Positions 5,962-14,428 of a stretch of DNA of 18,129 nt are shown one piece after another; positions within the stretch are counted from its first letter, which is position 1, and every line of letters begins with the position of its first letter. Below the pieces are notes generated by a model. That model did not search any database. It was not told where the DNA came from and was given only the letters and a program-made list of their open reading frames with translations. The stretch comes from Actinomycetes bacterium (GTDB taxonomy: Bacteria; Actinomycetota; Actinomycetes; Actinomycetales; Cellulomonadaceae), in contig JAEYXM010000083.1 of assembly GCA_023428465.1 (NCBI GenBank), forward strand, positions 1 to 18,129. The letters are read 5' to 3'. Made by a program: the position numbers and the translations under genes.

Positions 5962-6035
5962 CGGGATGTGGCGCAGCTTGGTAGCGCGTCCGCTTTGGGA
6001 GCGGAAGGTCGTGGGTTCGAATCCCGCCATCCCGA
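5962..6035 (+). tRNA. tRNA-Pro(TGG)
   Basis: A 74-base cloverleaf starts CGGGATGTGGCGCAGCTTGG. The acceptor stem is CGGGATG with CATCCCG, discriminator A. The anticodon arm is TCCGC-TTTGGGA-GCGGA, giving anticodon TGG. The T arm contains GGTTCGAATCC. CCA is not encoded. TAGGCT at 5947-5952 is a likely -10 box; no clear -35 is visible. Confidence 0.95.
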
Positions 6036-6064
6036 CGAGCGGCGCCGGTCCTGCGAGGCGTATG

Positions 6065-6094
6065 ACTCCTGGCTCCTCTTACTCCTGGCTCCTC
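6065..6094. repeat. 14-bp tandem direct repeat
   Basis: ACTCCTGGCTCCTC occurs twice, at 6065-6078 and 6081-6094, separated by TT. The second copy encodes the last residues and part of the stop codon of the minus-strand membrane protein, so the duplication spans its stop. On the minus strand each copy reads GAGGAGCCAGGAGT. No function is evident. Confidence 0.7.
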
Positions 6095-6594
6095 GCGGCG
6101 CCGTGAAGGCCGAGCCCGCCGAGGAGGAAGCCGGCGCCGATGCCGACGAGTGCGAGCGCGACCCCGAACGCGATGACGGACGTGATGAGGGAGGCCCGCA
6201 GGAACGTCCCGGTCGCGACGGCCTGACGCCGGGGGTCGTCGCGGTCCATCTCCGCGTACGTGAGGCCACCGGTCATCTCCGCGATGTCTGCGCGGATCAC
6301 CTCGGCTTGCGCCCATGCGGCCCACGGGGTGACCACAGGGTCGCCCGCGAAGGCGGTGGCGTCCTCGGACACCGTGATCTCCTCCTGTGCCAGGCCCTGC
6401 GCGACGCCGGCCCAGGTCCCGATGCCGGCAAGGGTCATCAGAACGCCGAGAGCGGCCAGGAGCGTCCCCAGGAGTCGGGTGCGCTGGGCAGGGCGGGATG
6501 TGGGCGTGGTGGTGGCGGTCGTCGAGGACGCGGTGCTGGCCGTGGTGCTGGGTGCGGTGCTGGATGCGGTGCTGGGTGCGAGGTCGGTGGACAT
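6079..6594 (-). CDS. two-TM membrane protein, 'LigA-like' by common annotation
   Basis: This is a 171-residue integral membrane protein of unknown function. Residues 1-38 are a low-complexity Ser/Thr/Ala tail built from imperfect repeats. Helix 1 spans about 41-63 (LLGTLLAALGVLMTLAGIGTWAGVA). A hydrophilic loop follows with EEITVSEDATAFAGDPV and MTGGLTYAEMDRDDPRR. Helix 2 is at about 131-155. As I recall, this loop pattern (ITVSxDA, then GGLTYAExDRxDPxR) marks an actinobacterial family often mislabelled 'aromatic ring-opening dioxygenase LigA'; there is no sequence basis for dioxygenase activity. The start is the ATG at 6592-6594, with AAAGG upstream. It stands alone between tRNA-Pro and tig. 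Confidence 0.8.
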   Translation of the reverse strand: MSTDLAPSTASSTAPSTTASTASSTTATTTPTSRPAQRTRLLGTLLAALGVLMTLAGIGTWAGVAQGLAQEEITVSEDATAFAGDPVVTPWAAWAQAEVIRADIAEMTGGLTYAEMDRDDPRRQAVATGTFLRASLITSVIAFGVALALVGIGAGFLLGGLGLHGAARSQE

Positions 6595-6976
6595 GGGCTG
6601 CCTTTCGGTTCGGCGACCGGAGCCGTGGTGGCTCGCAGTGCCCCTACCGTGATGGGCGAATTCTCCCGGCGGTAACCGGCGAAACGGTTTTGCGGCCGGA
6701 GTCGCGAGGTCGCTCAGGGCGTCCGGCAGCCTGCCGTTCGTCGAGCGGGCGCGCGGTGGACCTCGAGATCGTCCGCCGTGGCGAGGTGCTGCTCGCGGCG
6801 CGTGCTCCACCCGGCGACGCGTGGGACGTGCCGGGCCGGCGGCCGGTGACGCCGGACGGGTCGGCGTCCTGGCGCCGTGCCGTAGGATCATGGGGCCGTG
6901 CGCCCCGTCCGGCGCGCACGATCGCGGCCGTCCGCGCCGCCGTGGCCCATCCGCCCCACCCGCCAGGAGACCTGCT
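6595..6976. other. divergent intergenic region before tig
   Basis: This 382-base gap separates the minus-strand membrane protein from tig. It contains a short inverted repeat AACCG-GCGAAA-CGGTT (6674-6689), possibly an operator for the minus-strand gene, and the probable tig -10 box. A plus-strand frame from about 6756 to 6980 reads VDLEIVRRGEVLLAARAP and ends in a TGA overlapping the tig GTG. Its first ~40 codons look mildly coding, but it turns Arg/Ala/Pro-rich and spans the promoter. I do not call it a gene. Confidence 0.35.
6883..6888 (+). promoter_or_regulatory. probable -10 box of tig
   Basis: TAGGAT fits the actinobacterial TANNNT -10 pattern and lies 94 bases before the tig start, giving a leader of about 85 bases. 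The -35 region is not a recognisable match. Confidence 0.4.
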
Positions 6977-8317
6977 GTGAAGAGCGCCGTCGAGACCCTG
7001 GACGCCACCACGGTCAAGCTGACCGTCGAGGTGTCCCACGACGAGCTGAAGCCGAGCATCGAGCACGCCTACCAGCACATCGGCTCGGAGGTGCAGATCC
7101 CCGGCTTCCGCAAGGGCAAGGTGCCGCCGCGCATCCTGGAGCAGCGGGTCGGTCGCGCCGCGATCATCGAGCACGCCGTGAACGACGCCCTGCCCGGCTT
7201 CTACCGCGACGCCATCACCGAGGCGAACCTGCGCCCGCTCGGCCAGCCCGACATCGAGGTCACGGCGCTGCCCGCGCTGACGGAGGCCGACGGCGGCCTG
7301 TCGTTCACGGCCCAGGTCGAGGTGCGTCCCGAGCTCGACCTGCCGGACCTGTCGACCCTCACCGTCACGGTGGACGACGTCGAGGTCACCGACGCGGACG
7401 TCCAGGAGCGCCTCGACGGCCTGCGCGAGCGGTTCGGCTCGCTCGTCGGCGTCGACCGTCCCGCGGCTCAGGGCGACTACGTCGTCCTCGACCTGCGCGC
7501 CGTGATCGGCGAGGAGGAGATCGACTCCGTCAGCGGCATCTCGTACCAGATCGGTTCCGGCAACCTCCTCGAGGGCCTCGACGAGGCGCTCATCGGCCTC
7601 TCGGCGGGCGAGACGACGACGTTCGAGGCACCGCTCGCCGGCGGCGAGCACGCGGGCGAGGTCGCGACCGTCACGGTCACCGCGACGTCGGTCAAGGAGC
7701 GGGACCTGCCGGAGGCGGACGACGAGTTCGCCGAGCTCGCGAGCGAGTTCGACACGATCGCCGAGCTGAAGGACGACCTGCGTGAGCAGGTCGGCCGCAT
7801 CAAGTCCGGCAACCGGGCCATCCAGGCGCGCGACCGGCTCCTGGAGCAGCTGCGAGCCGGCGTCGAGATCCCGGTGCCGACGGGCGTCGTCGAGGCCGAG
7901 GTGCACCGTCACCTGGAGTCGGAGAACCGCCTCGAGGACGCCGAGCACCGGGCCGAGGTCGAGACCGAGACGCGCGATGCCCTCACCGAGCGCATCCTGC
8001 TCGACACGCTCGCCGAGAAGCTCGAGGTCCAGGTCGGTCAGCAGGAGCTGCTCGAGTACCTGGTGAACGCCGCGGGCCAGTACGGCATGGACCCGAACAC
8101 CTTCATCCAGACGGTCGACCAGCAGGGTCAGCTGCCGGCGATGGTGGCCGAGGTCGGCCGCACCAAGGCGACCGCCGTCGCGCTGCGCCGCGTCACCGTC
8201 GTGGACTCGGCCGGCGCCCCGGTCGACCTGACCCCGTTCATCGGCTCCGACGAGGAGCCCACCCAGGCTCTCGCCGACGGCGAGGCCGAGCAGGCCCCGG
8301 CCGACGCCCAGGCCTGA
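6977..8317 (+). CDS. tig: trigger factor (ribosome-associated chaperone)
   Basis: Binds the ribosome near the exit tunnel and shields nascent chains; it also carries an FKBP-type peptidyl-prolyl isomerase domain. The protein has 446 residues, normal for the family. The N-terminal ribosome-binding domain includes the signature GFRKGKVP (43-50). The FKBP domain spans roughly 160-245 (GDYVVLDLRAVIGEEE, SGNLLEGLDEALIGL). The C-terminal helical chaperone domain follows and ends in an acidic Ala-rich tail. The GTG at 6977-6979, with AGGAGA six bases upstream, sets the start; the longer in-frame reading has no coding character. A perfect 15-bp hairpin follows, then clpP1, the usual actinobacterial order tig-clpP1-clpP2-clpX. 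Confidence 0.96.
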   Translation: MKSAVETLDATTVKLTVEVSHDELKPSIEHAYQHIGSEVQIPGFRKGKVPPRILEQRVGRAAIIEHAVNDALPGFYRDAITEANLRPLGQPDIEVTALPALTEADGGLSFTAQVEVRPELDLPDLSTLTVTVDDVEVTDADVQERLDGLRERFGSLVGVDRPAAQGDYVVLDLRAVIGEEEIDSVSGISYQIGSGNLLEGLDEALIGLSAGETTTFEAPLAGGEHAGEVATVTVTATSVKERDLPEADDEFAELASEFDTIAELKDDLREQVGRIKSGNRAIQARDRLLEQLRAGVEIPVPTGVVEAEVHRHLESENRLEDAEHRAEVETETRDALTERILLDTLAEKLEVQVGQQELLEYLVNAAGQYGMDPNTFIQTVDQQGQLPAMVAEVGRTKATAVALRRVTVVDSAGAPVDLTPFIGSDEEPTQALADGEAEQAPADAQA

Positions 8318-8335
8318 TCACCGACCCACCCGGCC

Positions 8336-8369
8336 TTCGCTGACGGCGCACTCGTGCGCCGTCAGCGAA
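8336..8369 (+). terminator. tig terminator hairpin
   Basis: A perfect 15-bp stem (TTCGCTGACGGCGCA with its complement) and CTCG loop begins 19 bases after the tig stop. There is no T-run. It separates tig from the clpP1 promoter. Confidence 0.8.
8338..8367. promoter_or_regulatory. two inverted ClgR-like core sites upstream of clpP1
   Basis: Each arm of the tig hairpin contains CGC-N5-GCG: CGCTGACGGCG (8338-8348) on the plus strand and the same sequence on the minus strand (8357-8367). This fits the CGCYNANRGCG core I recall for ClgR, the actinobacterial activator of clp genes; flanking positions match only partly. The sites are centred 19 bp apart, about 60 and 80 bases before the likely clpP1 transcription start. 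CGC-N5-GCG also arises by chance in GC-rich DNA, and the second copy follows automatically from the hairpin symmetry. Confidence 0.35.
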
Positions 8370-8409
8370 AAGGGGTCCGCGGGGGACGTTCCGGCTCCTG
8401 GTGTGGCGT

Positions 8410-8415
8410 TATGGT
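8410..8415 (+). promoter_or_regulatory. probable -10 box of clpP1-clpP2
   Basis: TATGGT lies 55 bases before the clpP1 GTG and downstream of the tig hairpin. The -35 region (around 8387-8392, CGTTCC) is a poor match to TTGACA, which would fit an activator-dependent promoter. Confidence 0.45.
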
Positions 8416-8469
8416 CCCGATGTCGGCCCCCCGCGGGCTGATGCAGCGCACACAGACGTAGGGAGAGCC

Positions 8470-9099
8470 GTGAACACCAGTGATCTGACGCCGCGCGCCG
8501 CTCGCGGCGACGGGCCCACCATGGGGCTGCAGGACCACATCTACAACCGGCTGCTCCGCGAACGGATCATCTGGCTGGGCACCGAGGTCCGCGACGAGAA
8601 CGCGAACGCCATCTGCGCGCAGATGATGCTGCTCGCTGCGGAGGACCCGGACAAGGACATCTACCTGTACATCAACTCCCCGGGCGGCTCGATCACGGCC
8701 GGCATGGCGATCTACGACACCATGCAGTACATCCAGCCCGACGTCGCGACCGTCGCCGTCGGCATGGCCGCCTCGATGGGGCAGTTCCTGCTCTCCTCCG
8801 GCGCCCAGGGCAAGCGGTACGCCACCCCCCACGCCCGCGTGATGATGCACCAGCCGTCCGGCGGCATCGGCGGTACGGCGACGGACGTCCGGATCAACGC
8901 CCAGCTGATCCTGCACATGAAGCGGGTGCTCGCCGAGCTCACGGCCGCGCAGACCGGCAAGACCATCGAGCAGATCACGGCCGACTCCGACCGTGACCGC
9001 TGGTTCACGGCCACCGAAGCCCTCGAGTACGGCTTCGTGGACCACGTCGTCACGCACGCCGACTCCGTGTCCGGCGGCGGCGGCACCACCGCGTCCTGA
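8470..9099 (+). CDS. clpP1: ClpP1 protease subunit
   Basis: Serine peptidase subunit of the cytoplasmic Clp protease. In actinobacteria it assembles with ClpP2 into a mixed tetradecamer fed by ClpX or ClpC. The product has 209 residues. The catalytic triad is visible as Ser102 (GMAASMGQF), His127 (MMHQPSGG) and Asp176 (DRDRWFTA), with spacing (25 and 49) identical to E. coli ClpP. YINSPGGS forms the oxyanion-side motif. The GTG at 8470 is preceded by GGGAGA; an internal ATG at 8521 would give a form beginning MGLQDHIYNRLL and may approximate the processed N terminus. clpP2 follows after 27 bases. Confidence 0.95.
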   Translation: MNTSDLTPRAARGDGPTMGLQDHIYNRLLRERIIWLGTEVRDENANAICAQMMLLAAEDPDKDIYLYINSPGGSITAGMAIYDTMQYIQPDVATVAVGMAASMGQFLLSSGAQGKRYATPHARVMMHQPSGGIGGTATDVRINAQLILHMKRVLAELTAAQTGKTIEQITADSDRDRWFTATEALEYGFVDHVVTHADSVSGGGGTTAS

Positions 9100-9126
9100 G
9101 CCGCCCCCACACCCCAAGGAGCACAC

Positions 9127-9816
9127 GTGAGCACCGAGCACCAGTTCATCTCCCGGGCGGTCTCGCTGGGCGGCGGCACGGCCCTGCCGTACGGCGCACC
9201 CGCGGCCCGCTACGTCCTGCCGCAGTTCGAGGAGCGCACGGCCTACGGCTTCAAGCGCCAGGACCCGTACACCAAGCTGTTCGAGGACCGCATCATCTTC
9301 CTCGGCGTGCAGGTCGACGACGCCTCGGCGGACGACATCATGGCCCAGCTCCTCGTGCTGGAGAGCCAGGACCCGGACCGCGACATCACGCTGTACATCA
9401 ACAGCCCGGGCGGCTCGTTCACGGCGCTGACGGCGATCTACGACACGATGCAGTACATCAAGCCGCACATCCAGACGGTCTGCCTGGGCCAGGCGGCGTC
9501 CGCGGCTGCCGTGCTGCTGTCGGCCGGCGCGCCCGGCAAGCGTCTGGCGCTGCCGAACGCCCGCGTGCTCATCCACCAGCCGGCAATAGAGAGTGGCGGC
9601 TACGCGCAGGCCTCCGACATCGAGATCCATGCCGCGGAGCTGATCCGCATGCGTGAGTGGCTCGAGGAGACGATCGCTCACCACAGCGGCCAGACGGTCG
9701 ATCAGGTTCGGACGGACATCGAGCGCGACAAGATCCTCACGGCCGCGCAGGCGAAGGACTACGGGCTGGTGGACCAGGTGCTCGAGAGCCGCAAGGGCGT
9801 CGTCGTCCCGACGTGA
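9127..9816 (+). CDS. clpP2: ClpP2 protease subunit
   Basis: Second peptidase subunit of the mixed ClpP1P2 particle. The protein has 229 residues with a longer N-terminal region than ClpP1 (about 45 residues before DPYTKLFEDRIIFLG), likely removed or structured during maturation. The triad is Ser125 (GQAASAAAV), His150 (VLIHQPA) and Asp201 (ERDKILTA). The loop after His150 is two residues longer than in E. coli ClpP, as I recall for other actinobacterial ClpP2 proteins. Codons ATA and AGT in this loop are rare for this DNA. The GTG start has AAGGAG six bases upstream. It is co-transcribed with clpP1 and separated from clpX by 129 bases. Confidence 0.95.
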   Translation: MSTEHQFISRAVSLGGGTALPYGAPAARYVLPQFEERTAYGFKRQDPYTKLFEDRIIFLGVQVDDASADDIMAQLLVLESQDPDRDITLYINSPGGSFTALTAIYDTMQYIKPHIQTVCLGQAASAAAVLLSAGAPGKRLALPNARVLIHQPAIESGGYAQASDIEIHAAELIRMREWLEETIAHHSGQTVDQVRTDIERDKILTAAQAKDYGLVDQVLESRKGVVVPT

Positions 9817-9945
9817 TGATCGCCCTGCGGTTCGGGTGAAAGGACACGCCGGTAGGCCCTCGTGCTGCTGACACGTGGACCGCCGTGGTGTGCAATGGTG
9901 GGACAGGGGGGCGCGGACCACCGCGGCCCAGGGAGGAGCGACGTC

Positions 9946-11223
<1,278 letters not shown>

Positions 11224-11224
11224 T

Positions 11225-11243
11225 CCAGCCCTTGGAGGGCTGG
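11225..11243 (+). terminator. hairpin after clpX
   Basis: CCAGCCCT-TGG-AGGGCTGG is a perfect 8-bp stem with a 3-base loop beginning one base after the clpX stop. A second short palindrome, TTGGGCCCA, follows at about 11257. No T-run is present, so termination may be partial. Confidence 0.6.
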
Positions 11244-11322
11244 CATTCCGGGCCGCTTGGGCCCAGGGTGGACAGGGACAGGTGCCGACCCGGTCGGCCA
11301 GGCCCGACGCCCGAGGTGATCG

Positions 11323-12513
11323 ATGAAGCTCGAGTCGCTCAAGCCCCTGCTCCACCACGACGGCCCGCTCACGACGGTGTGCCTCGACGCCACGCGCGGC
11401 GACGAGTCGAGCGGCGACCGCGAGGTGCGTGGCCGCTGGCACGGCATGCGGCGCACCCTTGAGCAGGCGGGGGCGCCCGCAGCGACGCTCGACGCGATCG
11501 AGGAGGCGGTGCTGCGCCCGACGTACGTGACGGGCCCGCACGGGCGCTACGTCGTGGCGTCGGGGCGACGCGTGCTCTTCGACCGGGTGCTGGCCGACCC
11601 TCCGGCCCGTGACGAGGCGTTCCACGACGGCGCGCCGTCGCTCGTGCCCGCCGTCATGGCGGAGGACGAGGTCGTGCGGTACCTCCTGGTCGAGATCGAC
11701 CGGCAGGGCGCCGACATCACCGTCGTCGACCCGCACGCGGGCGACGAGGTCGTCGAACAGGTCGAGGGTGGGCACGACGTGGTGCACAAGGACCAGGGCG
11801 GCGACCGTGCGCACATGCGGGTCCAGGACTCGTGGGAGCGCAATGCCGACGCCGTGGCGACCGAGCTGGACCGTGCCGTAGCCGAGCACCGCCCCGAACT
11901 CGTGCTCCTGACAGGGGACGTGCGGGCCGTGCACCTGGTGCGGGACGCCGTCGGGCGCGCGGTGGGCGAGCTGCTCGTCGAGGTGCCGGGTGGCTCGCGG
12001 GCCGACGGCGTGAAGGAGGACGTCTTCCGGCAGAACGTGGCGGCCGTCGTCGAGACGCACCGCGAGCGCCGGCGTGAGGGCGTCGCGGCGCGGGTGCGTG
12101 AGGCGCTCGGGCGCGGTGGGGGTGCCGTCAGCTCCCTCGACGACGTCGTGGACGTCCTGCGCAAGGGGCAGGTCGCCGAGCTCGTCATCACCCGCACGGC
12201 GGCCGGCGTGTCCGTGGCCAGGCTGTACGAGCGGCGGCTGTGGACCGGCCCGGACCCCCTGCAGATCGGTGTGCGCCGCGACGACGTGACGGCCCTCGGG
12301 GTGCCGGCGGCGGACGTCCGCGAGCTGCGCGCCGACGTCGTCGTGCTGCGCGCCGCGATCGCCCAGGACGCCGGGTTCACGTACCTGATCGAGGGCAGCG
12401 TCGACCTCGTCGACGGCGTCGGGGCGCTCCTGCGGTGGACGGACGCGGCCACGCCGCACGACGTCGCGCCGTCGTACGCGGCCGACCGGAACCGCAAGGC
12501 CCACCACCGGTAG
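11323..12513 (+). CDS. baeRF/Vms1-type release-factor-like protein (Rv2629-like)
   Basis: This 396-residue protein resembles the bacterial archaeo-eukaryotic release factor families (Rv2629 of M. tuberculosis is a member), related to eRF1/Pelota and to eukaryotic Vms1/ANKZF1, which cleave peptidyl-tRNA on stalled ribosomes. Supporting segments are an N-terminal LTTVCLDATR with repeated short acidic/basic segments, a central VRYLLVEIDRQGADITVV, then HMRVQDSWERNADAVATELDRAV and ELVLLTGDVRAVHLV typical of the second eRF1-like domain, and a C-terminal L7Ae-like domain (ELVITRTAAGVSVARLY, TYLIEGSVDLVDGVGALLRW). Assignment is by pattern memory, and peptidyl-tRNA hydrolysis is inference. The ATG at 11323 has GAGGTG as ribosome binding site. 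It lies 99 bases after clpX and converges on an acyl-CoA synthetase gene. Confidence 0.7.
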   Translation: MKLESLKPLLHHDGPLTTVCLDATRGDESSGDREVRGRWHGMRRTLEQAGAPAATLDAIEEAVLRPTYVTGPHGRYVVASGRRVLFDRVLADPPARDEAFHDGAPSLVPAVMAEDEVVRYLLVEIDRQGADITVVDPHAGDEVVEQVEGGHDVVHKDQGGDRAHMRVQDSWERNADAVATELDRAVAEHRPELVLLTGDVRAVHLVRDAVGRAVGELLVEVPGGSRADGVKEDVFRQNVAAVVETHRERRREGVAARVREALGRGGGAVSSLDDVVDVLRKGQVAELVITRTAAGVSVARLYERRLWTGPDPLQIGVRRDDVTALGVPAADVRELRADVVVLRAAIAQDAGFTYLIEGSVDLVDGVGALLRWTDAATPHDVAPSYAADRNRKAHHR

Positions 12514-12514
12514 A

Positions 12515-12537
12515 GGCCCGCGCGCCGACTGCGGGCC
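12515..12537. terminator. bidirectional terminator between convergent genes
   Basis: GGCCCGC (12515-12521) and GCGGGCC (12531-12537) form a 7-bp stem with a 9-base loop. It starts two bases after the baeRF-like stop and lies 22 bases from the stop of the opposing acyl-CoA synthetase gene. Confidence 0.5.
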
Positions 12538-12558
12538 GATCGGTGGCGTCCGGAGGCC

Positions 12559-14361
12559 TCAGTCGGCGGCGTAGACCGCCTCGACGTCGGCGGCGAAGTC
12601 CCGCAGGACGACCGCGCGCTTCACCTTCAGCGACGGCGTGAGATAGCCGTTCTCGACGGTGAAGTCGGTGGTCAGCACGCGGATCTTGCGGATGGACTCC
12701 GCCCGCGAGACGGCCTCGTTCGCGCGCTCAACGGCCCGGTCGAGGGCGGCGAGGACGGCGTGGCTGCGGGCGGCGCCGTTGACGTCCATGGGGGGCAGGC
12801 CGTGGCCGGCGAGCCAGCCGGGGAGCATCTCCGCGTCGAGCGTGACGAGCGCGCCGATAAAGGGCTTGCCGTCGCCGACGACGACGACCTGGCTGACGAG
12901 CGGGTGGCCCCGCAGGCGGTCCTCGAGCAGGGCCGGGGCGACGTTCTTGCCGCCGGCCGTGACGATGATCTCCTTCTTGCGGCCGGTGATCGTCAGGTAC
13001 CCGTCGTCGTCGAGCGAGCCCAGGTCGCCGGTGCGGAACCAGCCGTCGTCCAGGGCGTCGGCGGTCGCGGCGTCGTTGTTGCGGTACCCCCGGAAGACGG
13101 CCGCGCTCTTGACCTGGATCTCGCCGTCGTCGGCGATGCGGATCGACGTGCCCGGCATGGCAGGGCCGACCGTGCCGATCTTCGACTTGTCGGTCCGGTT
13201 CACGGCGCACGGCGCGGTCGTCTCGGTCAGCCCGTAGCCCTCGAGGACGCGCAGCCCGACGCCGCGGTAGAAGTGGCCGAGGCGTTCGCCGAGCGGCGCG
13301 CCACCGGAGACCGCGTACCTCGCCTGGCCGCCGAGGGCCTGGCGCAGCTTGTGGAGCACGAGGCGGTCGGCGAGTGCGTGCTGGGCGCGCAGGGCGGGGC
13401 TCGGCCCGCCCTGCGCGTCGAGGGCCCGCGAGTAGACGATCGCCGTCTTGGCGGCCCAGCGGAAGAGCTTGAGCTTGGCGCCGCCGCCGGCCTTCTGCTC
13501 GGAGGAGTTGTAGACCTTCTCGAAGACCCGCGGCACCGAGAGGATGTAGGTGGGCCGGAAGGTCTGCAGGTCGGCGAGCAGGTTCGTGGTGTCGGGGGTG
13601 TGGCCCATCACCGCGCCGGTCGTCATGCAGAGCACCTGGATGAAGCGCGCGAACACGTGCGCGAGAGGCATGAACAGCAGCGTCCGGGTCCCCGGCTTGG
13701 CGCAGACGTCGTACAGCCCGACGGCGCCCTCCATGGCGAGGGAGACGAAGTTGCCGTGCGTGAGCTCGGCGCCCTTCGGCCGGCCCGTCGTGCCCGAGGT
13801 GTAGATGATCGTCGCCAGGTCGTCGGGGGTGGCGATCCGGCTGCGCCGTTCGATCTCGGCGTCCGCGACGGCCCGGCCCTCGTCGATGAGGGCCTGTACC
13901 GCGCCGTCGTCGATGACGAGCACCCGGCCGAGCTCGGGGCTCTGCGGGCGGACCGACTCCGTGAGGATGGCGTGCGCAGTGGTCTCGACGAAGGCGAGGC
14001 GTACCCCGGCGTCGGACAGGATCCACTGCACCTGGTCGGCCGAGGAAGTCTCGTAGACGGGGACAGGCACCGCGCCCGCGGCCCAGATGGCGAAGTCGAG
14101 CAGGGTCCACTCGTAGCGGGTGCGGCTCATGATGGACACGCGGTCGCCGGGTTCGATGCCGGCCGCGACGAGGCCCTTGGCGACGGCGGTCACCTCGGTG
14201 TGGAACTCCTGGACGCTCATCGGCGTCCAGGAGCCGCCCAGGCCGGTCTTGCGCTCGACGAACGTGCTGGTCGGCTCGCTCGCGACCCGCTCGGCGAGGA
14301 CCCGGGGGATCGACGTCTCGGGGTCGTAAGTGATCAGGCTCGGGCTGGCGGTCTCGCGCAT
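12559..14361 (-). CDS. long-chain fatty acid-CoA ligase (FadD15-like)
   Basis: AMP-forming ligase that activates fatty acids to acyl-CoA through an acyl-adenylate, feeding lipid synthesis or degradation. The 600-residue protein carries the P-loop YTSGTTGRPKG (187-197), the adenylate motif EGYGLTETT (374-382), GWFRTGDLG (440-448) with the hinge RKKEIIVTAGGKNVAP, and a C-terminal LTPSLKVKR with the candidate catalytic lysine (K579 or K581). The overall layout, including the KGAELTHGN and LAHVFARFIQ segments, matches the bacterial long-chain FadD15/FAA1-like branch rather than short-chain acetyl-CoA synthetases. The exact chain length cannot be read. The ATG at 14359-14361 has GGAGA upstream. 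It is monocistronic or at the distal end of the ABC operon, 67 bases after that operon's last stop on the same strand. Confidence 0.9.
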   Translation of the reverse strand: MRETASPSLITYDPETSIPRVLAERVASEPTSTFVERKTGLGGSWTPMSVQEFHTEVTAVAKGLVAAGIEPGDRVSIMSRTRYEWTLLDFAIWAAGAVPVPVYETSSADQVQWILSDAGVRLAFVETTAHAILTESVRPQSPELGRVLVIDDGAVQALIDEGRAVADAEIERRSRIATPDDLATIIYTSGTTGRPKGAELTHGNFVSLAMEGAVGLYDVCAKPGTRTLLFMPLAHVFARFIQVLCMTTGAVMGHTPDTTNLLADLQTFRPTYILSVPRVFEKVYNSSEQKAGGGAKLKLFRWAAKTAIVYSRALDAQGGPSPALRAQHALADRLVLHKLRQALGGQARYAVSGGAPLGERLGHFYRGVGLRVLEGYGLTETTAPCAVNRTDKSKIGTVGPAMPGTSIRIADDGEIQVKSAAVFRGYRNNDAATADALDDGWFRTGDLGSLDDDGYLTITGRKKEIIVTAGGKNVAPALLEDRLRGHPLVSQVVVVGDGKPFIGALVTLDAEMLPGWLAGHGLPPMDVNGAARSHAVLAALDRAVERANEAVSRAESIRKIRVLTTDFTVENGYLTPSLKVKRAVVLRDFAADVEAVYAAD

Positions 14362-14428
14362 GACGTCTCCATCGACGGGGCCGGCAGTGTGGGGGGGAGC
14401 GGCCTCTTCCGCGACGATATCGCGCCGG

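Noticed and set aside
4206..6035. tRNA-Gly and tRNA-Pro as possible phage or island attachment sites
   Set aside because: No repeat of either tRNA 3' end and no integrase is visible in the window; the neighbours are housekeeping genes.
6756..6980. Short plus-strand gene overlapping the tig start by GTGA
   Set aside because: Its beginning looks mildly coding, but it has no ribosome binding site, becomes Arg/Ala/Pro-rich and spans the likely tig promoter.
9578..9600. Two-residue insertion and rare codons after the catalytic His of ClpP2
   Set aside because: As I recall, other actinobacterial ClpP2 proteins have the same loop length, so only the codon choice (ATA, AGT) is slightly odd.
14410..14424. 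CGCGA-N5-TCGCG repeat as an operator for the acyl-CoA synthetase
   Set aside because: It is short, rich in CG and lies right after the ABC ATPase stop, so a chance repeat or weak terminator is equally likely.
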